From contig NZ_FNNV01000007.1 in assembly GCF_900106745.1 (NCBI RefSeq), positions 186,001-250,000 of the forward strand: 64,000 nucleotides of DNA, read 5' to 3'. The DNA is from Paenibacillus sp. CF384. GTDB lineage: Bacteria > Bacillota > Bacilli > Paenibacillales > Paenibacillaceae. Below, piece by piece: positions 42,816 to 52,361 of this stretch. The notes below the pieces were generated by a model. That model was given only the letters and a program-made list of their open reading frames with translations, was not told the DNA's origin and searched no databases. The first letter of the stretch is position 1; every line of letters begins with the position of its first letter. The translations under genes were made by a program, and so were the position numbers.

Positions 42816-44471
42816 TTATTTGCCTTCGGCAGTCTGATACAATGCCATACGAGCCTTATAGTTAGTCGAGTAAATATCTTCGATTTTCACTGCGCTGTTT
42901 GCATCGATTTCGGCAATCATCTTTATATACATACCGTCGATTTCATCATTCGATGTTGCATACACCATAGCGGAGAAGCCATTGTCCATAATATCCTTGA
43001 TTTTTTGCTCGCTCAATGCGTCAGGCGTGCCTCCCTTTGGACCGAGATCATCATAAAGCGCGGTATCCCAAGTGGAACCTGCCATGGATTTCAAGGCATG
43101 TTGATTCACGTTATCCCGGTTGTAACGGAACATTAAGTCATAAGGAGTGCCGTCTTCGCCGAGTCCATTACGAATCATCCATGTCCATTTGCGCGCGCCT
43201 GTCGTTTTCGAGAATTCCGCCCAATCTTTGCTGATGGCATCGAGCGCTTCTTGTTTCGGTACATGGACACCGTTCTCCATGGTCCAGTTCATGCCTTCTT
43301 TACCCCACATCAGCAAATATTGGCCTTCTTCGCTTGCCAGGAAGTCCAGAAATTTGATCGTTTCTTCCGGATGCTTATTTGCTACCGTAATGCCGACGCC
43401 GTCCCAACCCAAAGAACTGCGAGGACCGTATGTCGTCTTCTCCGGATCAACGCCTGGAGCCGTTACTTTAAACGCGTAGAACAGTTGATTGGTATCCTTG
43501 CCGTATTGCGTGCGGAATGCATTGTTGGCTTCATTCACGATACCGCCACCTGTTGCAAACACACGTCCGCTGGCCGTTTTCTGTTCAAAATTTTGAGCTT
43601 TATTGATGCCCCATTCACGGTCAAGCAAACCTTCCGTATAGAGCGTGTTAATATATTTGATCATTTCCAAGTAACGCGGATCTCGGACTATAAATTCGAG
43701 ACGGCCATCATGCTCATAATACGTTTTCATCCCGTACATCGCCTTGAATGAACCTATAATGGCAGGCATTTGTTCTGCGTTCACGGTCATTGGTATGGAA
43801 GGTTTGCCATCTACACTCGGATACTTCTCCTTGAATTTTCTCAGCAGATCCAGGAATTCTTGCTGCGTAAAGGAGTCCCCGGCCTTAGCGCGTTCGCCGT
43901 ATCCGAACTCTTCCAGAACATCCATGCGCATACTGATTGCCCAGTTCGGATCGGGATCCAATCCGTACCAGTTGTTTAAATAATAATTCTTGCCATCCTC
44001 GTACACGCTTTTGGAAAGCACGTCGCCATAGCGCTTCTTGATATTCGGAGCATACTTGTCAATTAAATCGTTCAGCGGAATCAAAGCTCCGCCGGCAATG
44101 TATTTGTTCAAGGTAGCCACGCGTCTGTCGATCAGGGCAATGTCCGGCAAATCCCCGCTGACTAACATCAAATTCAGTTTCTCGTCCGGATTGCCGGTGG
44201 GCTGCTGAATCTCGATCGTCACGCCTGTACGTTCCGTGATTTCCTTTGCTACAGGGTTAGTAAACGGATCGCCCACGTTTTTGTCAAACAACGTTAACGT
44301 GATGGGTTTCTTCGGCGTGTTGTTCGATCCCGCGCTTGATGTCTCGTTCGATGCTTCGTTTGATTTTTCGCCTTCGGATGCGTTATTGCCCGCATTTTTG
44401 TTGCCTGTATTGCACGCACTCAGAAGCATAATGCTTGCTAGTACCCCTGCCAAGATGAGTCTTTTTTTCAT
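42816..44471 (-). CDS. Extracellular solute-binding lipoprotein of the galactoside importer
   Basis: A 551-residue lipoprotein: signal MKKRLILAGVLASIMLLSAC with the lipobox cysteine at residue 20, then an Asn/Ser/Glu-rich linker and a LplA/YtcQ-type oligosaccharide-binding domain. The ATG at 44471 follows GGGGG; a codon five residues earlier is unlikely. Works with the permeases at 44574 and 45546, and from context binds an alpha-galactoside or alpha-glucoside. The ATPase is not encoded here. Confidence 0.88.
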   Translation of the reverse strand: MKKRLILAGVLASIMLLSACNTGNKNAGNNASEGEKSNEASNETSSAGSNNTPKKPITLTLFDKNVGDPFTNPVAKEITERTGVTIEIQQPTGNPDEKLNLMLVSGDLPDIALIDRRVATLNKYIAGGALIPLNDLIDKYAPNIKKRYGDVLSKSVYEDGKNYYLNNWYGLDPDPNWAISMRMDVLEEFGYGERAKAGDSFTQQEFLDLLRKFKEKYPSVDGKPSIPMTVNAEQMPAIIGSFKAMYGMKTYYEHDGRLEFIVRDPRYLEMIKYINTLYTEGLLDREWGINKAQNFEQKTASGRVFATGGGIVNEANNAFRTQYGKDTNQLFYAFKVTAPGVDPEKTTYGPRSSLGWDGVGITVANKHPEETIKFLDFLASEEGQYLLMWGKEGMNWTMENGVHVPKQEALDAISKDWAEFSKTTGARKWTWMIRNGLGEDGTPYDLMFRYNRDNVNQHALKSMAGSTWDTALYDDLGPKGGTPDALSEQKIKDIMDNGFSAMVYATSNDEIDGMYIKMIAEIDANSAVKIEDIYSTNYKARMALYQTAEGK

Positions 44472-44573
44472 TAAGATCCCCCTCATTGAATGAAATAGCT
44501 TTTATTTAAACCACATTCCGAACGGACAACGCTTCGGGAAGATGGAGCAAATACGTTCGATCATTCGTATCGC

Positions 44574-45515
44574 TTAGCCTTTCACTGACCCAATAAGCAT
44601 TCCTTTCAGGAAATATTTCTGCAGCAATGGATATAGAAGAATAATCGGCAGCGTTGCTACCATGGTCACTGCCATACGGATCGTCTCGCTGGAAACCGGC
44701 ATTTTGCGCTGTTCATTGGCAAGCTGCTCTGCTTCGTTTAGCATATCGTTCGTCTGGAACTGATTCAGGATTTTCACCAGTACCGCCGACAATGTTTTCA
44801 AAGAAGCAGCGTAGGTATAAATATAAGAGTCATACCATGCATTCCAATGGCTAATGGCCGAGAACAAGGCAATGGTCGCAATCACCGGCGTGCACACGGG
44901 CAGAATGACTTTCACAAAAATCTGAATGTCGTTCGCGCCTTCCATTTGCGCCGCCTCCTCCATTTCTTTGGGCAAACCCTCCATGTAGGTGCGAACTAAT
45001 ATCATCCAGAAGACGCTTATGATTCCGGGGAAAATAAACACCCAAAAGCTGTCGATGAGATTCAAGCTGCGCACTACCATATAGGTGGGAATCAATCCGC
45101 CGCCGAAGTACATCGTAAAGATAAAAAACAAGTTGATTCCGCGCCAGCCCGCAAGCTCTCTTTTACTGAGCGCATAAGCCAGCATCGAAATACAAGCAAG
45201 CGTAAGAGGTACGCCGATGACCGTTCGACCGACCGTCACGATAATGGAATTCAGAATTTCCGAATCCTTCAGGACGGTTTTGTAACTGTCTAGGCTGAAC
45301 TCATTGGGCCACAGCATAAATTGTCCATAAGTAGGGTCGGACGCATCGTTCAGGGATAAAACGAAAATATGCCAGAATGGAAAAAACGTAATCATGAACA
45401 AACATACCAACGATCCGTAAACGAATATATTTCCTGTAATGGTTGCAAGCGTATAGCGTTGTAACCGATTGCTTATAGCGCTAGACTTGTTTACCCGCGC
45501 AACTTCGTTTTTCAT
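44574..45515 (-). CDS. Sugar ABC transporter permease, YtcP/LplC type
   Basis: A 313-residue permease with about six transmembrane helices, the EAA loop MEGLPKEMEEAAQMEGANDI and the family C-terminus GMLIGSVKG. Second permease of the galactoside importer. GGAGGAAGAGG before the ATG; 30 bp after the stop of the first permease. Confidence 0.9.
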   Translation of the reverse strand: MKNEVARVNKSSAISNRLQRYTLATITGNIFVYGSLVCLFMITFFPFWHIFVLSLNDASDPTYGQFMLWPNEFSLDSYKTVLKDSEILNSIIVTVGRTVIGVPLTLACISMLAYALSKRELAGWRGINLFFIFTMYFGGGLIPTYMVVRSLNLIDSFWVFIFPGIISVFWMILVRTYMEGLPKEMEEAAQMEGANDIQIFVKVILPVCTPVIATIALFSAISHWNAWYDSYIYTYAASLKTLSAVLVKILNQFQTNDMLNEAEQLANEQRKMPVSSETIRMAVTMVATLPIILLYPLLQKYFLKGMLIGSVKG

Positions 45516-45545
45516 CCTCTTCCTCCTTCCAGCTGTACATACAGC

Positions 45546-46514
45546 TTAGAATAGACGCGTTCCGCTCATTTTTTTAGATAATTGGTTGACAGCTACCACC
45601 AAAATAAACGCGACTACCGATTTGAACATACTTACGGCAGATGCATACGAGAACATGCCATTCTGAATGCCGTAACGGAACGCATAGGTATCGATTACAT
45701 CGGAATACGACCTGTTCAACGAATTCCCCAGTAGGAAAAATTGATCAAAGCCGGTATTTAGCAAATTGCCGATGTTTAAAATCAAAAGAATAATAATCGT
45801 AGGCCGCAGCATCGGCAGTAACACATATCGGATTTGCTTTAACCGACCGGCGCCGTCCACTTTTGCCGCTTCGAATAGCTCCGTCGGAATGGCTGCGATA
45901 GCCGCCAAATACATAATGGAGTTATACCCCATATCTTTCCACGCATTGGACAAGGCGATGATGATCCAGAATAACTTTCCTTCCTGCATAAACAACACGC
46001 CTTGTTCGACAATACCAAGTTTCATCAGCAATTGATTGACAGGTCCTTCAGCCGACAAGAACGTAATCACAATACTCGCAGCAACAACCCATGAAATAAA
46101 GAACGGTAAATAGGATGCTGTTTGTACCGTCCGCTTGAACCAACTTATTCTTACTTCGTTCAGCGTTATGGCAATACAAATAGGAACCATGAACCCTATG
46201 GACAGCGTTAACACGCTCGAAACCAACGTATTGCGCATCACTTGCGCAAAATCTTGTCCTGTAAAGAAGTATTCGAACCACTGCAATCCCACAAAATCCG
46301 CTTTAAACAGAGAGCCCCAGAAATCCCCTAAGGTAGGCTTGTAATCGATAAACGCCATGTACAAACCAGCCATAGGCGCATAAGCAAACAATACGGCCCA
46401 TACAACGCCCGGCATCAGAAGCATAAATAAATATCGCTGCCGGAGTATTTTTTTTATTGTGGGATATTTCAGCAGCGGTATTTTCTCGTTGCTTCCATCG
46501 ACATCACATTCCAT
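45546..46514 (-). CDS. Sugar ABC transporter permease, YteP/LplB type
   Basis: A 322-residue permease with about six helices, the YAPMAGLYMAFIDYKPTLGD motif after the first helix and the EAA loop PTELFEAAKVDGAGRLKQI. First gene of the minus-strand galactoside operon, divergent from the YesN/YesM pair at 46743. The 228-bp gap between them holds two palindromes. Confidence 0.9.
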   Translation of the reverse strand: MECDVDGSNEKIPLLKYPTIKKILRQRYLFMLLMPGVVWAVLFAYAPMAGLYMAFIDYKPTLGDFWGSLFKADFVGLQWFEYFFTGQDFAQVMRNTLVSSVLTLSIGFMVPICIAITLNEVRISWFKRTVQTASYLPFFISWVVAASIVITFLSAEGPVNQLLMKLGIVEQGVLFMQEGKLFWIIIALSNAWKDMGYNSIMYLAAIAAIPTELFEAAKVDGAGRLKQIRYVLLPMLRPTIIILLILNIGNLLNTGFDQFFLLGNSLNRSYSDVIDTYAFRYGIQNGMFSYASAVSMFKSVVAFILVVAVNQLSKKMSGTRLF

Positions 46515-46613
46515 TCTCCCGACTCCTCATATCCAAATTAGGTTTATGAGTTCATCTTAGGGTATCCCGTATTCTTCCGCTATCTCTCGATTTTCCGATT
46601 TATATCACAAAAA

Positions 46614-46627
46614 AACGAACTTTCGTT
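46614..46627. promoter_or_regulatory. 14-bp inverted repeat in the divergent control region
   Basis: AACGAA-CT-TTCGTT, roughly 100 bp upstream of the permease gene and 28 bp before the -35 of the regulator gene. Candidate site for the AraC-type response regulator. Confidence 0.4.
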
Positions 46628-46654
46628 TTGTCCGTTTTCTTGAAGGTATTGTAA

Positions 46655-46683
46655 TTGACAGCCCATGTACACGAATTTATACT
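46655..46683 (+). promoter_or_regulatory. Promoter of the YesN/YesM pair
   Basis: TTGACA (46655-46660), 17 bp, TATACT (46678-46683); near consensus. Confidence 0.85.
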
Positions 46684-46711
46684 GTGTTCTAAGTAATGGC
46701 ATTATCGTGCG

Positions 46712-46725
46712 ATAACGATACCATG
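46712..46725. promoter_or_regulatory. Palindrome downstream of the start point
   Basis: TTATCG-TG-CGATAA, about 22 bp after the expected transcription start; possible repressor site. Confidence 0.4.
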
Positions 46726-46742
46726 TTGCGGAGGCTCGATGT

Positions 46743-48326
46743 ATGTACACGATAATCTTAGTGGATGACGAACGGCTTACCTTAGACACGCTGGCCAATT
46801 ATATCGAATGGGAAAAGATGTCTTGCCGCGTCATTGCTACTGCGAGCAACGGACGCGAAGCAATGAATAAGATTGAAGCCCTGCAGCCGGATATTCTCAT
46901 TACCGATATCAAAATGCCTGTCATGGATGGCATTGAGCTTTGTAAACAAGTCCATGCTCGCTTTCCTGCTATTCAGATTGTATTTCTCAGTGGATACAAT
47001 GAGTTTGAATATGCATGTGCCGCCCTGCAGCATGGCGCCTGCGGCTATTTGCTGAAACCGATCGACAACGATGAACTGGCTGTCACGATGAAGATGGTCC
47101 ATCAACGTTGCGAAGAGCAGAAAAACCGTCTCCATTCCACCGTGTTGACAGCTGGCGAATATCTGCGAGAACTTCTCCGAATCGGCGGTCATTTGCTCTC
47201 CGGCTTAGCGGATGAAGTAACCTCTATTTACAACCGCTATTTACATCTTCCTGCCGAGAACAAAACCTTTACCTTTGTCTTTATCAGCATAGACGAATAT
47301 ACGCTGTTGGCTGACAATCCCCTTGCTATCGATGCGCCTTCCGGTGATTTCTCCACCGCGGAAAGATTAGAATTTTTCATCGCTGGATTGCCCAGCTTTG
47401 TCCCCGGTGTACTGACCAAACTGCGCGATGGCCAATGGATTTTTGTCACGCCGGAATCGGTCGGTACCGCGTTCACGAATTGGCGGAATCAATCTGCGCA
47501 TGCCGAACGCTGGATATCCCTGTTCCTGACAACCTCCCCTCAAACACTGCTTTCCTTTACGAAGAATTGGCCAAAGATGCTGAAAATACGCAATCATCTG
47601 GTAGCCACTCAAGGCACGGGACTTATTAGCGATAGCTGGGAGAACATGAACGCTGATTGGCGCAAGGAGCCCTTTCCCGAAACCAAGCACTTGATTGCCG
47701 CCGTCCAACAAAATCGCAGAGACCAAGTCGAAGATTGGCTCCATGACTTTTACGATGGCGGTCTCCCTCCGGGAAATGTCAGCCAAGTTTTTGTGGATAC
47801 CATTTCAGTGTTTGAGTCCGTGTTGTCGGCGACCGGGGCTAACAACCGCCATTTGCAAGAAATGATCGAGAAAGATGCCCCGTTTCTCGGACGCCTTTCC
47901 CTGATGGAAAGCATGCAATCTATGAAAACGCACATGCGGCAAATCTTAAACCTCATGATGGATGAACTGCAGGCCTCTCCCGTCGACCGACATATCGAGA
48001 TCGTCAATGAAGTTTGCAGTATTATACAGAAAAATTATGGACAGGTTATTTCGATTGATGCGCTTGCTGAACTTATTTTTCTTTCACCCAACTATCTCCG
48101 CACGATCTTTAAGGATATTACCGGAAAAACACTACTCGAATACGTAACTCAGATCCGAATTGATAACGCTTGCATTATGCTGCAGGAAACGAATATTAGA
48201 ATTCATGAGATTGCCAAACGAGTCGGCTTTGAAAGCCCGTCCTATTTTGGCGCTACCTTTTTCAAACGCACGGGGCTCACGCCTAACCAATATCGTACGC
48301 ACGCTAAAAAGGGATCACTGACATGA
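46743..48326 (+). CDS. YesN-like response regulator with AraC output domain
   Basis: A 527-residue regulator: receiver domain with acceptor Asp in DILITDIKMPVMDG and KPIDNDE lysine motif, a long linker region, and a C-terminal AraC-type helix-turn-helix (RVGFESPSYFGATFFKRTGL). It probably activates the divergent galactoside importer/glycosidase operon when phosphorylated by the kinase encoded next. GGAGG lies 8 bp before the ATG. Strong upstream promoter. Its stop overlaps the kinase start (ATGA). Confidence 0.92.
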   Translation: MYTIILVDDERLTLDTLANYIEWEKMSCRVIATASNGREAMNKIEALQPDILITDIKMPVMDGIELCKQVHARFPAIQIVFLSGYNEFEYACAALQHGACGYLLKPIDNDELAVTMKMVHQRCEEQKNRLHSTVLTAGEYLRELLRIGGHLLSGLADEVTSIYNRYLHLPAENKTFTFVFISIDEYTLLADNPLAIDAPSGDFSTAERLEFFIAGLPSFVPGVLTKLRDGQWIFVTPESVGTAFTNWRNQSAHAERWISLFLTTSPQTLLSFTKNWPKMLKIRNHLVATQGTGLISDSWENMNADWRKEPFPETKHLIAAVQQNRRDQVEDWLHDFYDGGLPPGNVSQVFVDTISVFESVLSATGANNRHLQEMIEKDAPFLGRLSLMESMQSMKTHMRQILNLMMDELQASPVDRHIEIVNEVCSIIQKNYGQVISIDALAELIFLSPNYLRTIFKDITGKTLLEYVTQIRIDNACIMLQETNIRIHEIAKRVGFESPSYFGATFFKRTGLTPNQYRTHAKKGSLT

Positions 48327-50068
48327 ATAGGCTGAAGACCTTTTTCAAAAACTTATCACTGCTGCAGAAGTTACTAGTCATGTTTCTTACGGTAACGATA
48401 ACCCCTCTTTTATTCATTACGATTTTCTTCTACGATCGTACCGAGCAACGGCTGTTGGAATTGACCTACGAGAATATGTCCAGCAGCAACCAACAAATCA
48501 ACAGCAACGTCAATGCTCAATTGGATAGTCTTCGCCAAATTTCATCTCTGATTTATACGGACGAAGCCTTGCAAGTTTATTTGACGCAGACCTACACTAC
48601 CGACTATTCTTACGTCGAAGCCTACCGCTATATTGATGGACTCTTGTACAGCATGCTGACCGCGAACAACAACCTGGCCAGCATCAACCTGTATGTATAC
48701 AACAAAACACTCCCGGAGGATGGTCTGTTTCTCAAACATATCACCCCTGAGAATTTGCCGATTCAGTATCTCACTCAATTGCTTCAAACCTATGGCAACA
48801 ATATATTCAGCGACGTCATCCCGGACAAAAGCGGCAAAAACGTCATTTATCTTGGGCGAATTCTCAACTTTAATAATCAAAACCAACATTACGGGATGCT
48901 GACGATCGGTCTCTATGAAGAACTGCTCTATCGATTAATCGAGAAAGAAGAGCAGAACAAAAGCGTCTACTTGCTCAATGAAAATAATCAAATCATTTCC
49001 GCTTCCGATAAATCGCTCTTAAACTTACCGTTCAGCGATGCCATCGGCCCTGACCTGTCTAGCAACCAGAAAGTCGTCACCATTAACGGCCATCCCAATT
49101 TGCTGGTATATAACACCATGCAGCACGGATGGAAAACGGTCTCTCTTACGCCAATTGACGAAATCATGCGTTCCTCTCGTAAAACGGCGATGCAAATCGT
49201 CGTCATTGCGTCGTTTAGTCTCGGCTTATCGCTCTTAATGATCGTTGTCATCGCCAAATACTTCTCGCACCGTCTGCGTAAGCTAAACCGTCAAGCATTA
49301 CGAGTAGAGCAAGGCAATTTCATCATCTTGGCCGATGATTTCAGCAAGGATGAAATCGGTCAATTAGGCACGGCTTTCAACAAGATGAGCGCACGTCTCA
49401 AGGAGTTAATCGATACGCTGTACGTCAAGGAAATTGCCAAGCGCGACGCGGAACTGTATGCCCTGCAAAGTCAGATCAATCCGCATTTTCTATATAATAC
49501 GCTGTCGGGGATTTCCTCTCTGGCCATCCAAAACAGCGATATGGAAGTAAGCAAAATCGTAAACCATCTTGCAAGATTCTATCAAACCTCGCTGAACATG
49601 GGGCACCAATATATTACGCTCGATAAAGAACTTGCCCTTACCAAGCACTATCTTGCCATCCAGCATATGCGCTTTGATGATGGATTTATTGAACACTGGG
49701 AGATTGACCAAAGCTTGTCATCCCATGAAACGTTGAAACTGTTGGTACAGCCTTTTGTGGAGAACGCTATTAATCACGCCATGGTTGATGATCATACCTG
49801 CTTGAACATTACCATTCGGGTTTACCAATCCATACAAGTCGCCGGTGCTCCAGCGCTCTTCCTGGAGATAGAAGACGATGGTTGCGGCATGCCATCCGAT
49901 CAAGTAGCAACACTATTATCCAAAGAATCGAAAGCCGGTTATGGGATAAAAAACGTACATGAACGCGTGCAGCTTGCTTACGGACCACACTACGGGGTTA
50001 CCATTCACAGTCAAGTCGGAAGCGGCACGAAAATTATGATCATGCTGCCTTTGCAGCCTCGCTCCTGA
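48323..50068 (+). CDS. YesM-like sensor histidine kinase
   Basis: A 581-residue kinase with a transmembrane helix at about 15-37, an extracellular sensor of some 250 residues, a second helix at about 292-315, a HAMP linker, the His_kinase motif QINPHFLYNTLSGISSL and a C-terminal ATPase domain (NAINHAM, DDGCGMP, GYGIKNVHER). Translationally coupled to the regulator gene by ATGA. It is expected to sense the sugar handled by the divergent operon. A strong terminator follows. Confidence 0.92.
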   Translation: MNRLKTFFKNLSLLQKLLVMFLTVTITPLLFITIFFYDRTEQRLLELTYENMSSSNQQINSNVNAQLDSLRQISSLIYTDEALQVYLTQTYTTDYSYVEAYRYIDGLLYSMLTANNNLASINLYVYNKTLPEDGLFLKHITPENLPIQYLTQLLQTYGNNIFSDVIPDKSGKNVIYLGRILNFNNQNQHYGMLTIGLYEELLYRLIEKEEQNKSVYLLNENNQIISASDKSLLNLPFSDAIGPDLSSNQKVVTINGHPNLLVYNTMQHGWKTVSLTPIDEIMRSSRKTAMQIVVIASFSLGLSLLMIVVIAKYFSHRLRKLNRQALRVEQGNFIILADDFSKDEIGQLGTAFNKMSARLKELIDTLYVKEIAKRDAELYALQSQINPHFLYNTLSGISSLAIQNSDMEVSKIVNHLARFYQTSLNMGHQYITLDKELALTKHYLAIQHMRFDDGFIEHWEIDQSLSSHETLKLLVQPFVENAINHAMVDDHTCLNITIRVYQSIQVAGAPALFLEIEDDGCGMPSDQVATLLSKESKAGYGIKNVHERVQLAYGPHYGVTIHSQVGSGTKIMIMLPLQPRS

Positions 50069-50120
50069 ACGAGAGTTAACGAATAGGTGATGGTAGGATG
50101 GCCGATTCGTAAATACAGCA

Positions 50121-50152
50121 AAAACCCGCACAGGGCCCTGTGCGGGTTTTCT
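50121..50152. terminator. Strong bidirectional terminator
   Basis: AAAACCCGCACAGGG and CCCTGTGCGGGTTTT form a perfect 15-bp stem, T-rich on both sides, between the convergent kinase and siderophore permease genes. Confidence 0.9.
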
Positions 50153-50195
50153 ACATTTATCCGATACCAATCCATGCCGATAAAACGCTCATCTA

Positions 50196-51239
50196 TTAAC
50201 GCTCTTTTGCAGTAGCTAAGAGATATAGAAAATATGGCGCTCCAATAATGGCCACAATTATTCCTGTGGGGATACCGGCAGGCGGTAGAATAACCCTGGA
50301 TAAAGTATCCGCAACAGACACAAGCACTGCCCCAACCAGCGCGCACACGGGTAACAGGATAATATGTCTGGAGCCTACTAACCGTCTGGCAAGGTGAGGC
50401 GCAATCAGCCCCACGAAGCCTATACTTCCGCTGACGGACACGCAGGACGCCGCCAAAGCCACAGAAACCAATAACAATTTTCTGTGCTGTTTCACAACCG
50501 CAACACCTAAGCTGTACGCCGTGTCTTCGCTCATGCTGAGTACATCTAGTTTTCTCGAGTTGTAAACCAAGTAAGGAATCAAGATGAGGAGCCACGGGAG
50601 CAGCGCCAGCACGAATTTCCAATTACCGCCCCATATATTCCCTGCTTGCCACACGGCTACAAAGTCGAACTGTTCTTCGCTTAGCTTGATGACAAGAACC
50701 GTGGTCAGGGCAGAGATTCCCGCCTGCACTGCAATTCCTGTTAATATCAATCGCATAGGCGCAACGCCATCTGTTTTTTTGTAAGCCAAGACGTATACCA
50801 TAATGGCCGTCAACCCTGCGCCTACTAAGGCTAGAAAAGGCAGCGTAAATATAGACAAGAGGGTTCCTGTGCCAACAAACATGGTAAATAGAATCACCAT
50901 AAGCCCTGCGCCTGCCGAAATACCAAGCAGTCCAGGATCCGCCAACGCGTTTTTTGTTACTCCCTGAATTGTACATCCAGATAAAGCAAGCCCGGCACCT
51001 ACTAATATGGATAAGGTTATTCGAGGCAACCGGAAATCAAATAAGATTACATGTTCCCTCTCCGTTCCTCCTCCGAATAAAGTGCGTAGAGTATCAAGCG
51101 CAGTGAGCTTGGCGTGACCGGTATTCATACTCACAATAAAGGAAACTGTAAGTGCACACGCACACATGAGAACGATCGCTGTATTTCGAAACGCCACCTT
51201 TTTATTATGCGCTTGATGCATCTTGATCAGATCATTCAT
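50196..51239 (-). CDS. FecCD-family siderophore ABC permease (second)
   Basis: A 347-residue permease with about nine to ten transmembrane helices and FecCD hallmarks: LRTLFGGG.. then FDFRLPRITLSILVGAGLAL, GCTIQGVTKNALADPGLLGI and SIGFVGLIAPHLARRLVG. Its ATG shares one base with the stop of the other permease. With that protein and the binding lipoprotein it forms a ferric-siderophore importer of the YfiZ/YfhA type. The ATPase must be supplied by another locus. Confidence 0.9.
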   Translation of the reverse strand: MNDLIKMHQAHNKKVAFRNTAIVLMCACALTVSFIVSMNTGHAKLTALDTLRTLFGGGTEREHVILFDFRLPRITLSILVGAGLALSGCTIQGVTKNALADPGLLGISAGAGLMVILFTMFVGTGTLLSIFTLPFLALVGAGLTAIMVYVLAYKKTDGVAPMRLILTGIAVQAGISALTTVLVIKLSEEQFDFVAVWQAGNIWGGNWKFVLALLPWLLILIPYLVYNSRKLDVLSMSEDTAYSLGVAVVKQHRKLLLVSVALAASCVSVSGSIGFVGLIAPHLARRLVGSRHIILLPVCALVGAVLVSVADTLSRVILPPAGIPTGIIVAIIGAPYFLYLLATAKER

Positions 51240-52276
51240 TACACCGCCCTCCTTTGCCTACGCGCTAAATATAGGAAGAACGGAATGCCAATCAACGCAG
51301 TCAACACACCGACAGGTGTTTCCAACGGCGGGTTTAACATCCGCGCACCCAAATCCGCGCTCACCATCAGGATTGCTCCTAATACGGCCGATGCGGGTAT
51401 AATCGAGCGGTAATCAACGCCAACCAGAGCTCTTGTTACGTGGGGTACGACCAAACCCACGAAACCGACCGCGCCTACGGCTGCTACCGAAGTTCCGGCT
51501 AACACCAGTACAGTCAGTGAGCATAGCAGGCTTATAAGCCTTGTATTTAAGCCCAATCCTCTTGCAACATCTTCTCCCAGATTGAGGAGCGATATATACC
51601 GGGAAAGGACAATCGCACTAATTAATGCTAAGCCTATCCAAGGAGACATGAGAATAACCTGTTCCCACGTGCAACCAGCAACCCCGCCCGCCATCCAAAA
51701 CATGATGTTCTGCGACACTTTGTTATAAAGCGCAATACCTTGGCTTAGCGCGGAAAACAAAGCAGCGACAGCTGCGCCTGCCAGCACGATACGCATGGGC
51801 GTTGCGGAACTACGGCGAAACATTGCGATTCCGTTAACCAATAAGTAGGCGATTGTTGCACCGATAAAGGAAAAAACAATAATATAACTGTATCCAATCT
51901 GCGGAAAAAACGCGAAACAAACGGCCAAAGCCAAGCCAGCGCCGGCATTAAGACCCAGAAGGCCGGAATCAGCCATGGGATTGCGCGTTATGCCTTGCAT
52001 GACTGCGCCTGAAACTGCAAAAGCTGCGCCGACCAGAGCGCTGGCAAGCACTCGGGGGATGCGTAGGTCTACAATGATCATGTGTGACATGTTGTTGCGG
52101 TCAAGGTTGAAAATGGCTTCCCAGATCATGGAAAGTGGAATACTTTTGGCTCCCATTGCAACAGAAAATGCCATCAAAATGAGCAGGGCGATACTCCCGC
52201 CAAGCATAATAAGTAAAGTCGTCATTCCGTTTTTTTTATGAATGATGGAAGATGTAGCAACGGATTCAGTAACCAT
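51239..52276 (-). CDS. FecCD-family siderophore ABC permease (first)
   Basis: A 345-residue membrane permease of the FecCD family, with VDLRIPRVLASALVGAAFAV, GAVMQGITRNPMADSGLLGL and AVGFVGLVVPHVTRALVG motifs. The ATG at 52276 follows GAGGG; an ATG five codons earlier lacks a ribosome site. Lies 85 bp downstream of the binding-protein gene and overlaps the second permease by one base. Iron import role inferred from family and the Fur box upstream of the operon. Confidence 0.9.
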   Translation of the reverse strand: MVTESVATSSIIHKKNGMTTLLIMLGGSIALLILMAFSVAMGAKSIPLSMIWEAIFNLDRNNMSHMIIVDLRIPRVLASALVGAAFAVSGAVMQGITRNPMADSGLLGLNAGAGLALAVCFAFFPQIGYSYIIVFSFIGATIAYLLVNGIAMFRRSSATPMRIVLAGAAVAALFSALSQGIALYNKVSQNIMFWMAGGVAGCTWEQVILMSPWIGLALISAIVLSRYISLLNLGEDVARGLGLNTRLISLLCSLTVLVLAGTSVAAVGAVGFVGLVVPHVTRALVGVDYRSIIPASAVLGAILMVSADLGARMLNPPLETPVGVLTALIGIPFFLYLARRQRRAV

Positions 52277-52361
52277 AGTGAACGCCCTCATTCTACTGGA
52301 TATAACATAAAAAATCGGGAGACTGGTAGAGTCGGCCCGATTTCTTATGCGGTTTTATTCT

